Source: Clostridiales bacterium (GTDB lineage Bacteria; Bacillota; Clostridia; Lachnospirales; Lachnospiraceae). Taken from it: a stretch of 64,000 nt of DNA. Location: positions 1 through 64,000 of the forward strand of contig JAJQAC010000072.1 of the NCBI GenBank assembly GCA_021204025.1, written 5' to 3'. The notes under the pieces were generated by a model. The model did not search any database. It was not told the DNA's origin and worked only from the letters and a program-made list of their open reading frames with translations. The translations under genes and the position numbers were made by a program. Below are positions 9,101-16,853 of the stretch, piece after piece (the stretch's first letter is position 1; every line of letters begins with the position of its first letter).

Positions 9101-9550
9101 ATCTAAAGCCGCAACGATAAAAAATCTTATCCAATGACCCATATACAAATGTTGCAAGCCAAATATTCCTCCAAAAAAAGCCAATAATGCTGCAAGCCAT
9201 GTTTTTTTCTCTGATCGATCAACACGTTGTCTGGCATAGTTTCTTTCTCTGTACAGAATTTTACTACACTCCCCATAAAGGAAATCTGCAGATTGGCTCT
9301 CCCTGATATTTCGATATGTTTTATCCGGAAACCAATAAAACATCCCGCAGTTATCACATTGTGTAAAATACTGCCTGTTCGCCTGCCTGTATGGTATCCG
9401 GAAACCAAAGTAATATCTTACATACATCATATTTGTCCTTTGCATGATATGCGCTGTAAAAGCAGAACCACACTTTGGGCAAATTGCATGCGGAATCACA
9501 AGAATACACTTATCTATTTCCGAAGGTCTTCTTACAAACTCTATTTTCAT
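6194..9550 (-). CDS. TM2 domain plus zinc ribbon-TM-TPR-WG-repeat protein (apparent fusion)
   Basis: This is one uninterrupted frame of 1118 residues. Residues 1-220 form a unit of their own: CPKC and CDNC cysteine pairs, then a TM2-type hairpin of helices (LAALLAFFGGIFGLQHLYMG and a second helix near 160-185). Residue 221 begins the array's standard protein: MYCRNCGNKVADGAKFCSKCG, a helix (WPMIIVLVILLLIIPAFLAV) and the TPR stem (GNRYLAEMNYEEAVVAFTKA). Further on come WG-type repeats (GYVDTSGQPITDFIYTAAEDF, KWGYIDENGNEITEFIYDGIW), an SH3-like region and a C-terminal domain with DINGDGYDELLMG, a Ca-loop-like motif. GAGG lies 7 bases before the internal ATG at 8890, so the second half may also be translated alone. 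The C-terminal domain is shared with the broken gene upstream. Confidence 0.75.
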   Translation of the reverse strand: MKIEFVRRPSEIDKCILVIPHAICPKCGSAFTAHIMQRTNMMYVRYYFGFRIPYRQANRQYFTQCDNCGMFYWFPDKTYRNIRESQSADFLYGECSKILYRERNYARQRVDRSEKKTWLAALLAFFGGIFGLQHLYMGHWIRFFIVAALDVFALGMVTFNSDFSFFVFGIIGCWEMFDIFQILVGGAKDGQGKYIMTDKQFQSRVENWNMLAKTDDRGNRMYCRNCGNKVADGAKFCSKCGYRVISERSQNDGAFKKSKDKKNWPMIIVLVILLLIIPAFLAVPGVKRMRYQSLVKAGNRYLAEMNYEEAVVAFTKAIRVEGKEAAAYYERGNAYVGLADQAETADDKQSYYLLAEKDYLAALDLDETMTDAEEDLSDVDFARKSLPSGDSNFDDRSSGMGFADFVPLSAADVTWVIEPEYDYQCVVPLRGNSFSDIEGDYSDGQTAIFRNVMCGPYSSGGTVAADYFYEMSFPGYSNLPQYYQIQLADGSWRLYFVPDHSDSGDIPMDQDGMMSRFDASGIINEAGFIGTDQEHPSQYICYPVYPSPWYLFTLNSRGMGEMDIYYDVRTRQALAVGDFYGTFITSVKKAGLHKPYPSGRINTEGIEINDDETMSIAEGSELIKQFYSSIYSTIEEYPKGYVDTSGQPITDFIYTAAEDFSEGIAACSRDGKWGYIDENGNEITEFIYDGIWAYPIDHNYNSDSGEWEYEMEYAAYPCTSDTMVVWRDGEAGLLYRNGQTLIAFGEFEDMAPAYNNELWAKKDGLWGLIDLADAKQKAGISSVLTVPADTEIPDSTEYISYIIDEHPEVMPFDYPSKESEIYEFYQNVNEFQNTTVTVSMYTSPDGEKEIVTIPAGETVYARGIIQRNPGWICVEWNVVTTKRTYYGSYYSENEYVKERYYGWVLEENLSPYSNSVPNSVYQDILKQYRTLCQLTENVWNSKEYYEEQYPEVNILAVSKYQGGSGNIYYAYYDINGDGYDELLMGQGQLQTGEITLTDILTYDENSSLISLNYYDGRSGGYIGDRADARLSDDGTIILFNSSSAFHSHYQFINVSGSGYEKKGKEYDQDTRERPDATYFDGNGYITKVQMQTILDGYNYLSNDSFDWILLAEEKENPC

Positions 9551-9573
9551 TTTCTTTGCTCCATCCTCCTTTT

Positions 9574-10888
9574 TTATTCAACAAGAGGAATCCACTGAAA
9601 CGAATCTTCCAAAATATAAGTATATTCATTCAAAATTGCATTCATCTTAGCCTCTGTCAGATAACCGGTTCCATCATAAAACGATCTGTCCGGACGTTCC
9701 CTGGTATCCTGCTCATATCCCTTTTCTTTTTGAAATCCGCCATTTGTCAGTGAAAAAAATGTATATTCCACATTGAAGGCACTGCTGGAACTTATAATGA
9801 TTAACGTTCCGTCAGAGCAAAGCTCCAATTGAGATCTGTCTCCAATAAAAGCTCCCTTCCACCCTCTATTATTATTTAAAGATACCGCTTTTTCGGAGCC
9901 ATCGTATGTAAGCACATCTATGAATGTCATTTCTTCGGGGGATCCAAATCCCATAATCAATTCATCCTGTCCATCCTGATCCACATCATAATAGGTATAA
10001 TAGAACTCCCTACTGTGAAACGCATGATAATAAAAAAATCATCTGGGAATTCACATCCGGATATTCGGTCTCATACAGAGAATCATCCATCAAAAAGTCA
10101 ACTGTTCCGTCATCCGGGAGCGCACACAGCGTCCGATATTGGTTAAGTACGTTTTCATAAGCTGCAATCCGTGCCGGATCTTCTGAAGCCACAGTGTTTG
10201 CATCTTCCTCCAATATATCAGTAGTTCCCGGATCATCATCTGATTCTGCCACAACCCCGTCTCCGTAGTTTCCCTGAATCTGCTCCTGGATTTCAGCCAG
10301 ACGTTCCGATAACTTCTCATTCTTTGTTGCCGAATAACCCTGCTCCAGAATTTTTTCTGCCTTATCTGCCTTATCCTGAGCAAGATAAACCTCCGACAAC
10401 TTTTCATACACGTCCGTAAGAGTTTTATCTAATTTCAATGCCTTTTTATAATCAGCTTCTGCCAACTGATAAGTTGACTGATCGCCGTCACCCGATCCGC
10501 CCTTATCTGCCAGACCCGTATATGCATTGCCTCGCCCTATATATGCGTCCGGCTCTTTCTCCTCAATCCGGATCGCTTTCGTGAAAGCGATAACCGCTTC
10601 TTCGTAATTCATTTCCGTCAGATAACGGTTGCCTTCTTTTATAAGAGATTCATACCGCTTTTGATTTACTTTTGGAACTGCCAGAAAAATGATTGCCACT
10701 ATAAGCAAAATCGCAAGGGAACCAGCAACGATCCATTTTACCCAAGAGCCCCATAACTTCTCATGGGAATTCTGGAGGAATGTTCTTTCCTCAACAATGG
10801 CACTCGACTGACGGGTTATCGGATGACCGCACTTACTGCAATATTTCACGTTATCCTTCAGTTCTTTTCCGCAATTTGAACAAAACAT
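9574..10888 (-). pseudogene. Frameshifted zinc ribbon-TM-TPR protein with Ca-loop-like domain
   Basis: From ATG 10888 the frame reads MFCSNCGKELKDNVKYCSKCG, a helix (WIVAGSLAILLIVAIIFLAV), the TPR stem (GNRYLTEMNYEEAVIAFTKA) and VLNQYRTLC, and stops at 10010. A second frame then continues with DVDQDGQDELIMG to 9574. It aligns throughout with the end of the 6194 protein (DINGDGYDELLMG, EQDTRERPD, Y-DGxGY). Removing one base from the run of seven A (plus strand) at 10032-10038 joins the two frames without any gap in the alignment. The gene is therefore intact except for one base. It may be a true mutation, a slippage-prone contingency tract or a sequencing error. Confidence 0.8.
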
Positions 10889-10935
10889 TGAAAGACACTC
10901 CCCCTGTGATTTAAAATACTTCTTTTGCTAAAACA

Positions 10936-11685
10936 CTATCTGATCCTTGGACTTCCGATACCATAAGAAACTCCGCCATAGGGTATATTATTGACCTGCA
11001 GCTTCAACTGATTTACACCCCTGATGTTCAAAGATATTTCCTGCGGCGCCATATCCGCAGCCACGGAAATCTCTTTTTCTAATTCTCCATCACAGAAAAT
11101 CTGAAACGTTGTTTCTTTTCCTACTGCGCTTCCGTCGACATGACAGAGAGTAAATTTCAAATTACTAAAATTTCCTCCCAGATTATATACTGCCCATGTA
11201 TCTTTCTGGATTGTGAATGTCATACCATTTGTATATTTCATGCCGCCCAGGCCAAACGTTTCTGTTCCTCCGTTATCTGAGTAAATATATTCCTTGTAGG
11301 CCTTTCCGCTGGACTGATATGCCGGAACGATATCCAGCATATTCTGATATTCACCGGCAGATTCCGGATTTGCAACCGTATTTTTACGCTGAATCTGTCT
11401 TTGCACCTCTCCATTCGAAATCCATCTGCCATACGAATCGACCGTATAACCGTCCGGAGTAACGGTATCCGTATACAGGTAACCTGTCCCATCAAAGCAA
11501 TAACATTCTGCTGTTCCATCACTGTCTGCATCAATCCAACACCATGCATTAACAGGATATTCTCCGTTGTCACCCTGCCACCATTTTCCATGTGTGTCTG
11601 ACATCCAGCCGCCTGCAAATGCCGTCATGCTCATTGATAAAACCATTGCTGCAGATAAAAATATTACGAAACCTTTCTTCTTCAT
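10936..11685 (-). CDS. Secreted NPCBM-domain protein
   Basis: It has a signal peptide (MKKKGFVIFLSAAMVLSMSMTAFA) and then Trp/Gly-rich segments (GKWWQGDNGEYPVNAWCWID, YCFDGTGYLYTDT) like wall-binding repeats of choline-binding-type proteins. The C-terminal 120 residues (YIYSDNGGTETFGLGG, YNLGGNFSNLKFTL, INIRGV-type strands) match the pattern of NPCBM/NEW2 carbohydrate-binding modules. It is likely an exported glycan-binding protein held at the wall by the first part. No catalytic domain is visible. It starts the downstream half of the array, after the terminator at 11883. Length is 249 residues. Confidence 0.75.
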   Translation of the reverse strand: MKKKGFVIFLSAAMVLSMSMTAFAGGWMSDTHGKWWQGDNGEYPVNAWCWIDADSDGTAECYCFDGTGYLYTDTVTPDGYTVDSYGRWISNGEVQRQIQRKNTVANPESAGEYQNMLDIVPAYQSSGKAYKEYIYSDNGGTETFGLGGMKYTNGMTFTIQKDTWAVYNLGGNFSNLKFTLCHVDGSAVGKETTFQIFCDGELEKEISVAADMAPQEISLNIRGVNQLKLQVNNIPYGGVSYGIGSPRIR

Positions 11686-11882
11686 GTACTTTCCCTCCTG
11701 ATTTTTTAGTGCTTACATTTTGGTTTCTTATCTTTATCTCAGTCTACTACTTTTGCCCTGTGTTTTTCATGATTCCTGACAGACAACGCAATTTTCTGAC
11801 GAACTGCATGTTTATATCCAATTCAAATACATTTCACCCGACACTTTATAACGTTATTTTGTTTAACGGCCCGTCTGTAATA

Positions 11883-11915
11883 AAAGCCGCCGATTTTTGC
11901 AACATCGACGGCTGT
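11883..11915 (-). terminator. Intrinsic terminator after the TPR-MORN gene
   Basis: On the minus strand AGCCGTCGAT pairs with ATCGGCGGCT (one G-T pair) across a 9-base loop, and TTTATTA follows. It lies 10 bases after the stop at 11926. It is the first clear T-tailed hairpin met downstream of the XRE gene at 22746. Upstream of the NPCBM gene (11686-11882) I see no strong promoter. Confidence 0.65.
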
Positions 11916-11925
11916 TAGCCACTTC

Positions 11926-13200
11926 TTAATTCCAGATATAGCTGTGCCCGCAGTTTGTTTCGGTATAACTCGAGCCTAAGCCCGGGGTATATTGCCTCAG
12001 TTCATAGACCAACCGTTCTCCATCTTCTGTTTCTGCGGTAAACGCCTGTGCCCGGCCATTGGAGAATACATGGATAACTGTTTTATCCTCGCTCCATTCG
12101 CCGTCACCATTGTACCAATAAGAAACGGTTTCCGTTCTGCCATCAGCTTTACCTGATTGGAAATTGAACGTTGTTTCTTCCCATTCCCACTCGACAGGTT
12201 CCGGTTCTTCCGGATCATCCGTATAGGACTGGTAAATCATTTTGACTTCTCCTTCCGGTTTCCCGTCCGTCCAGTTCCCGTCAAAAGTGCTGAGTTCACA
12301 ATAATCTATCGTTATGGTGCTTCCATCGTCGGAATAGAACGTGTCTGTGGATAATCCGGAATAACAGGCATGACAGGCACCATCCCATTTTTCACCATAA
12401 CAGTTCCCATAAATAATGCCTTTCACGCCAAAAACATTTTGAACTGCTACCGTTGTACCACCGAACTCTCCATCCTGAATATCGCCGTATGCAAGATTAT
12501 TGATTACCGTCAGCTCTTCCGCATGTTTGGAATCCTCCAGAAGAGAGGCAGCGCTCTCAACATCCCCGCTTTTCAACAGATGAAAGGCGTTGATAAGCGT
12601 AGCTATCTCATACTCTGCCTCACTGCCGGCAATAGTAGACAGTAGATCCTGTTCGCAGTCATCCGTCATAACAGCTGCGCATGCTTTTACCAGATTGCGG
12701 ACACTGCTCTCTTTCTCCGGATACTTCAGATACATTTCCCTGGAAGCCTGGTAAATCTGAGTATAATCTCCGGTTTTCCAGAGGCAGGCGATCATTTTTT
12801 CCATGACGGTGTCAGAATCCTCGTTGCTTTCAAGGAGCTGTTGATAAGTTTCAACAGCTTCCGGATATTCTTCTAACTGCGTATATGCCGCCGCGAGGTA
12901 ATACATACCTGCAGTCTCCTCCGGATAAACATCCACGATTTTCAGAAGAGTTTCCTTCGCCTCCTCTGGTTTTTCTGCAGCCAGTTGAGCACGGGCTAGA
13001 CCAATCATAGCGATATAGGTTTCCTCCTGAGCCAATTCTTTTTCAAAAAGCGTGATCGCTTCCTCCGCACGATTCTGGTCCATGGCCTGATAAGCACTGT
13101 AGCAGGCATTCGACAGGGAACCGTTACCAATCTGAGCAGAGTCGCCGGCCAGAATCAGTGCGAAAACAGAAAACAGGCTGATGATGAGCTTTTGTATCAT
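11926..13200 (-). CDS. Exported TPR protein with MORN-like C-terminal repeats
   Basis: An N-terminal hydrophobic stretch (LIISLFSVFALILAGDSAQ) looks like a signal peptide. About five TPR units follow (AYQAMDQNRAEEAITLFEKE; YYLAAAYTQLEEYPEAVETY). The second half has beta strands with MORN-like spacing (FDGNWTDGKPEGEVKMIYQ). It ends in ETNCGHSYIWN, close to the end of the neighbour at 13201 (CGHVRSHSYCWDC). ATG 13200 directly abuts the TAA of that neighbour, and GAGGTGG inside the upstream gene serves as ribosome site, so translation is probably coupled. Function is unknown; a paired envelope complex with the lipoprotein is plausible. Length is 424 residues. Confidence 0.7.
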   Translation of the reverse strand: MIQKLIISLFSVFALILAGDSAQIGNGSLSNACYSAYQAMDQNRAEEAITLFEKELAQEETYIAMIGLARAQLAAEKPEEAKETLLKIVDVYPEETAGMYYLAAAYTQLEEYPEAVETYQQLLESNEDSDTVMEKMIACLWKTGDYTQIYQASREMYLKYPEKESSVRNLVKACAAVMTDDCEQDLLSTIAGSEAEYEIATLINAFHLLKSGDVESAASLLEDSKHAEELTVINNLAYGDIQDGEFGGTTVAVQNVFGVKGIIYGNCYGEKWDGACHACYSGLSTDTFYSDDGSTITIDYCELSTFDGNWTDGKPEGEVKMIYQSYTDDPEEPEPVEWEWEETTFNFQSGKADGRTETVSYWYNGDGEWSEDKTVIHVFSNGRAQAFTAETEDGERLVYELRQYTPGLGSSYTETNCGHSYIWN

Positions 13201-14352
13201 TTATTCCACCTCGCTTTCCGCTTCCAGTTCCTGCTGCTGACAATCCCAACAATAGGAATGACTCCTGACATGTCCGCATGTTCCTGGCTTACTCATAGTG
13301 CGCGTCTGGAAAGAATATCCAGAGTTTTTCGTATCATCGGGCGTACAGTGGATCGCCATCCATTCGCCCCATTCGTACAGATTCATCGATGTTGCCACGT
13401 GTCCGCTGGCAAGAGTACCCAGCACTGTGATTGTTCTTTGCAGGATTGTGACGTCTCCGGACGGATAGTCATCCACCCATTGACACTGGATCCGATAGTC
13501 CGCTGATCGATAGGCTCGTCCCGCCCCGGAGCGGACGTTGTGATCCCAGTTTCCTACATAGATTCTGCTGGTGGGTTTCACGTTCTCTCCATAAAAACAG
13601 ACACCAAAACCACTTCTGAGACCATTTTCGTCATATCCGCCCACATAGATCTCACAATCCGCATCAATCATCGGCAGTGCTTCCCCATTTTCATAATAGG
13701 CCTCAAGGAAAGTGATGATTCCATCCTCTCCATTAACACTATATTCCTGCAGCAAAGACAGAACCAGAGATAATCCTTCCTTTTCCTCAATCATTTCTGA
13801 AAGCTGCCCAATAGAAGTATAATCTTCTGTGTTATATAAGACCTGAATCAGCGGAGTCAGATATTCATCCTTGATTCCCCGTACCTGATCGACCTCCCGC
13901 AGCAGATTTCGAACTCCATCCATATCATGATTTTTGCCCTTCAGGGCGAGCAATGTACTGAGGATTCGTTCATCATTGGTCTGTCCATAAGCAATCTGCG
14001 CCAGGACAGCTGCCTGCTCAGAATCTTCCATCGTTGACAGACTGCTGTTTAAGGAGACAAGATCCTCTTCCGTACAATCAGCCATTACAACATTTAATCG
14101 AGCTGCAGCAGCGTCATCTTCCTGACCATTCTCATGATAGGCGGCAGCGATCATACGGTAAGCCTCCGTATTTTTCGGATCCAGCCGGATGACTTTTGAA
14201 AGAGCTACAATTGCTTCCTCATAATTTTCTTCTTCCAGATAACGCTGCCCGAGCTTCAGGTTCTCCGTGATCTTCTGTTCATCCGTCCCGCCGCAGCCGA
14301 CCGTCAACAGTATCACGCCAAGCAGCAGACATGTGACTTTCCATATCTTCAT
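13201..14352 (-). CDS. TPR lipoprotein with MORN-like repeats
   Basis: Signal peptide plus lipobox (LLLGVILLTVGCGG) predicts lipid attachment at the cysteine. One TPR (GQRYLEEENYEEAIVALSKVI) resembles the stem of the zinc-ribbon proteins. Helical repeats come next, then MORN-type strands (YVGGYDENGLRSGFGVCFYG; YVGNWDHNVRSGAGRAY). The C-terminus has CGHVRSHSYCWDC, two cysteine pairs with histidines that could bind metal. The start overlaps the stop of the 14349 gene by ATGA, and its own stop abuts the next ATG. The three genes form a tightly coupled unit. The protein is probably outside the membrane. Its role is unknown. Confidence 0.75.
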   Translation of the reverse strand: MKIWKVTCLLLGVILLTVGCGGTDEQKITENLKLGQRYLEEENYEEAIVALSKVIRLDPKNTEAYRMIAAAYHENGQEDDAAAARLNVVMADCTEEDLVSLNSSLSTMEDSEQAAVLAQIAYGQTNDERILSTLLALKGKNHDMDGVRNLLREVDQVRGIKDEYLTPLIQVLYNTEDYTSIGQLSEMIEEKEGLSLVLSLLQEYSVNGEDGIITFLEAYYENGEALPMIDADCEIYVGGYDENGLRSGFGVCFYGENVKPTSRIYVGNWDHNVRSGAGRAYRSADYRIQCQWVDDYPSGDVTILQRTITVLGTLASGHVATSMNLYEWGEWMAIHCTPDDTKNSGYSFQTRTMSKPGTCGHVRSHSYCWDCQQQELEAESEVE

Positions 14353-14792
14353 ATTGCATCCTTTCCTTCGTACCCCAAAACCTGCTCTGACACTGTTTCC
14401 TCAATTTCGAAAATCGTCTCAAAAGTTATAATTTTATACGAGGCGATCCCAGATACAGCAAGCATAATAATAAGAAGGAAAAACAGTATAATCTGCAAAA
14501 TCCTGTGTCCGCCTCTCTTTTGAGCAAACTTCTCCTGCTCAACTGCCTGTGAATGGATCTCTCTGGCTCTCCGTGGAGTTACGATTCGCTGCGGCTGATC
14601 CGGTTTTTCCGATGATATTTCGTCAAATAACACCAGAACAGAATCTGGAATTAATTTACCGTCCTGTGTACAGTATCGCACCTTCTTTGTTAATACCATT
14701 CCGCAAGAAGGGCATCGGGGAACCGGGCTTCCACATTTTATACAGAATTTTGAATTTTCGTTGATCTCCTGTTTGCATTTCAGGCAAATCAT
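14349..14792 (-). CDS. Small double zinc-ribbon membrane protein
   Basis: It begins MICLKCKQEINENSKFCIKCG and continues CPSCGMVLTKKVRYC, so two zinc-binding Cys sets sit side by side. A basic linker (TPRRAREIHSQAVEQEKFAQK) leads to one helix near residues 98-122 (ILQIILFFLLIIMLAVSGIA) and a short acidic tail. No enzyme motif is present. The stop overlaps the start of the lipoprotein gene (ATGA). It might be a cytosolic anchor or adaptor paired with that lipoprotein; this is inference. Length is 147 residues. Confidence 0.7.
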   Translation of the reverse strand: MICLKCKQEINENSKFCIKCGSPVPRCPSCGMVLTKKVRYCTQDGKLIPDSVLVLFDEISSEKPDQPQRIVTPRRAREIHSQAVEQEKFAQKRGGHRILQIILFFLLIIMLAVSGIASYKIITFETIFEIEETVSEQVLGYEGKDAI

Positions 14793-14843
14793 AGTTTATT
14801 TCCCCCCTGTCATCGCAATCGCACAAAGCATGCGAGATCCGTT

Positions 14844-15815
14844 TCAGTTGATGCGTGCACCACACTCATCGCAGAATTGTTCGTCTTCATAAAATTTTTT
14901 CCCACATTGAGGGCAATATCTGGAAACAACAGGCGGTGCCCCCTGATAGCCTATATCTAAATGCGGCAATCTGCTTCCGCATTCATCACAGAAAGCCTCT
15001 CCATTCGTAAATTTTTTGCCGCAAACCGGACAAAATACCGCATTAAAGTCACTTCCACCGGTTTCGTGCCACGAATTTTTAATATCCGTTTCGACATATT
15101 CCATATCACACTCTTTTACAATCAGCTCCTGCTTTCCGACACGGAGAACGTCGCCGACGTGTAGGGCAACAGGTTCTTCAATCATAACATCATTAACAAA
15201 AGTATGATTATGTGAGTTCAGATCTTCGACATAACAGACTTTGTCTTCTTTAAACAGGCGGCAATGTCTGCGAGAAACGGATTTGTCTCCTTTCAAAATA
15301 ATATCACTGTTTTCAGCGCTTCGTCCGAGGGTCATGACAGTCGTCAGTGGTATCCGATATGTGTCTGCTGGATTTTCCTTTGCTTCCAGGATAATCAGTC
15401 CCGCAGGTTCCGGTTCAATACGGAATGTATCGTCCAACGAGGAAACATCCGTTGTCACATCATCGTCATCCTCCATCTCCAACGGTTTCGGCGAAATATA
15501 ACCAACAGTTTTATCATCATGAAGCTCCGGAGGAGTGAATACCTCATTTTTATTGCCGGGACGTGATCCGGGCGGAATCACTTCATCTCTTGGTGGGATG
15601 TACTCCGGAGGATCCATTTCGTACGGTCTCTGGGGTCCCGTCTTTCTACCATGAAAAATAGAAAGAAATGAATCCCAGAAAGATCGTTTGGCTTTCCTTC
15701 CGTTCCTTACAGATGTATCTGCCATCATGCCGACGTTACTACCAATCGGCTTGCCGCAGTTTTCACAAAAACTGGCGCCATCAGCTATGCGGCTGCCGCA
15801 GTTCTCACAAAACAT
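14844..15815 (-). CDS. FHA-domain protein with three zinc ribbons
   Basis: The N-terminus has CENCGSRIADGASFCENCG, followed by a Pro-rich linker. Residues about 160-235 form an FHA domain with the expected binding motifs: LGRSAENSDI, SVSRRHCRL and DLNSHNHTFVN. The usual Gly in NGTF is His here. Two further zinc ribbons close the protein: CPVCGKKFTNGEAFCDECG and CPQCGKKFYEDEQFCDECG. No membrane helix is seen, so it should be cytosolic. FHA domains bind phosphothreonine, and the PASTA kinase lies two genes upstream, so a kinase-reader pair is likely. The start at 15815 follows GGAGGGAA. Length is 323 residues. Confidence 0.85.
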   Translation of the reverse strand: MFCENCGSRIADGASFCENCGKPIGSNVGMMADTSVRNGRKAKRSFWDSFLSIFHGRKTGPQRPYEMDPPEYIPPRDEVIPPGSRPGNKNEVFTPPELHDDKTVGYISPKPLEMEDDDDVTTDVSSLDDTFRIEPEPAGLIILEAKENPADTYRIPLTTVMTLGRSAENSDIILKGDKSVSRRHCRLFKEDKVCYVEDLNSHNHTFVNDVMIEEPVALHVGDVLRVGKQELIVKECDMEYVETDIKNSWHETGGSDFNAVFCPVCGKKFTNGEAFCDECGSRLPHLDIGYQGAPPVVSRYCPQCGKKFYEDEQFCDECGARIN

Positions 15816-15886
15816 GTTGTTCCCTCCTGCTTTTTTTTAAAATTTGTTCCGGTTGTTTATGAAATCGCTATTTTCGATCTTTCTCA

Positions 15887-16807
15887 TCAATCTTCATCAT
15901 CGTCTTCATCATAATCATAAGTAATTTCATATTCGTAATAATAGTAGTACTCATCATCATCGTCGTTATCATGACTATCATCATAGGTGCCAGCCTTTAT
16001 ATCATTGATAAACGAATCGATCTCTTCCTGTGATACGCCAAGCGCAGAAAGAGATTTCTGCACTTTCGCTTCCCATTTTTCCAGGCGGCCCAGCCACTGT
16101 TTCGTCGATTTTGCGGTATAAACATTATTCTCGTAGTATTCGTACAGACTATCCTTCGTCTCAGTAATTTTCTCATTCAAAAGCGACTGCTGATCAGCGA
16201 TATTGTCGTCCTGATATCCTCCGGCATAAAGAATCTGCCAAGAATTGTCCAACTTCTGTGTATTAGAAGTTTTATACATGATCGTGCCGTCGTCTTTGTG
16301 CCAATAAGCAATACCTGTCTCAGCCTCATCCTCGTTTTCAAGCAGATTTGTGATCAGGGAACCGTCCTCATACGCTTCATAAAGATAGGGGGAGCCATCT
16401 ACCGCGAAAGTACCGGTCTGCATGATGCCGGAACTATCCATGTAATATTTCTTTGCCCCTTTTTTCAGCCACCCGGTGTGCATAACTCCACTGTCGGGAT
16501 CCATATAATACCAGTCCCCATCAGATTCCAGCCACCCTGTCGCCATAGCTCCTGTCTCTTCATTGAAGTAATACCAGGAACCATTGATGGATTGCCAGCC
16601 ATAAAGAAGATAACCGGAGGCATCAAAAGCATACGAAATTCCATCGATTTCAGCGATCTGGTCTCTGGCATATTCACTGCTGTCATATTGATACCAGGTT
16701 CCACCCTCATCGCTTCCCCAGCCAGCATAGGCAGTAAATCCGATTACCGTAGATATTATGACGGTTGCTGCTGCTCTTGTGATTTCTTTGTGCATCTTTT
16801 TTTTCAT
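15887..16807 (-). CDS. Secreted wall-binding-repeat protein with acidic tail
   Basis: ATG 16807 (MKKKMHKEITRAAATVI) is chosen over 16852 because AAAGGAGA precedes it and a signal peptide follows. The mature part has tandem repeats of the choline-binding type (LLYGWQSINGSWYYFNEETG, ATGWLESDGDWYYMDPDSG, HTGWLKKGAKKYYMDSSG), which in related proteins bind wall teichoic acids or glycans. A helical region follows. The last 30 residues are almost all Asp, Glu and Tyr. No catalytic domain is recognised. It sits between the kinase and the FHA gene. Length is 306 residues. Confidence 0.75.
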   Translation of the reverse strand: MKKKMHKEITRAAATVIISTVIGFTAYAGWGSDEGGTWYQYDSSEYARDQIAEIDGISYAFDASGYLLYGWQSINGSWYYFNEETGAMATGWLESDGDWYYMDPDSGVMHTGWLKKGAKKYYMDSSGIMQTGTFAVDGSPYLYEAYEDGSLITNLLENEDEAETGIAYWHKDDGTIMYKTSNTQKLDNSWQILYAGGYQDDNIADQQSLLNEKITETKDSLYEYYENNVYTAKSTKQWLGRLEKWEAKVQKSLSALGVSQEEIDSFINDIKAGTYDDSHDNDDDDEYYYYYEYEITYDYDEDDDED

Positions 16808-16853
16808 TTTTGGATTCTCCTTTCCATTCCTTTTATATGTTGTTTGAATCAAA

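Noticed and set aside
10032-10038. Programmed -1 ribosomal frameshift at U-UUU-UUA
   Set aside because: The downstream part is in the +1 (or -2) frame, so a standard -1 shift would not join the two parts.
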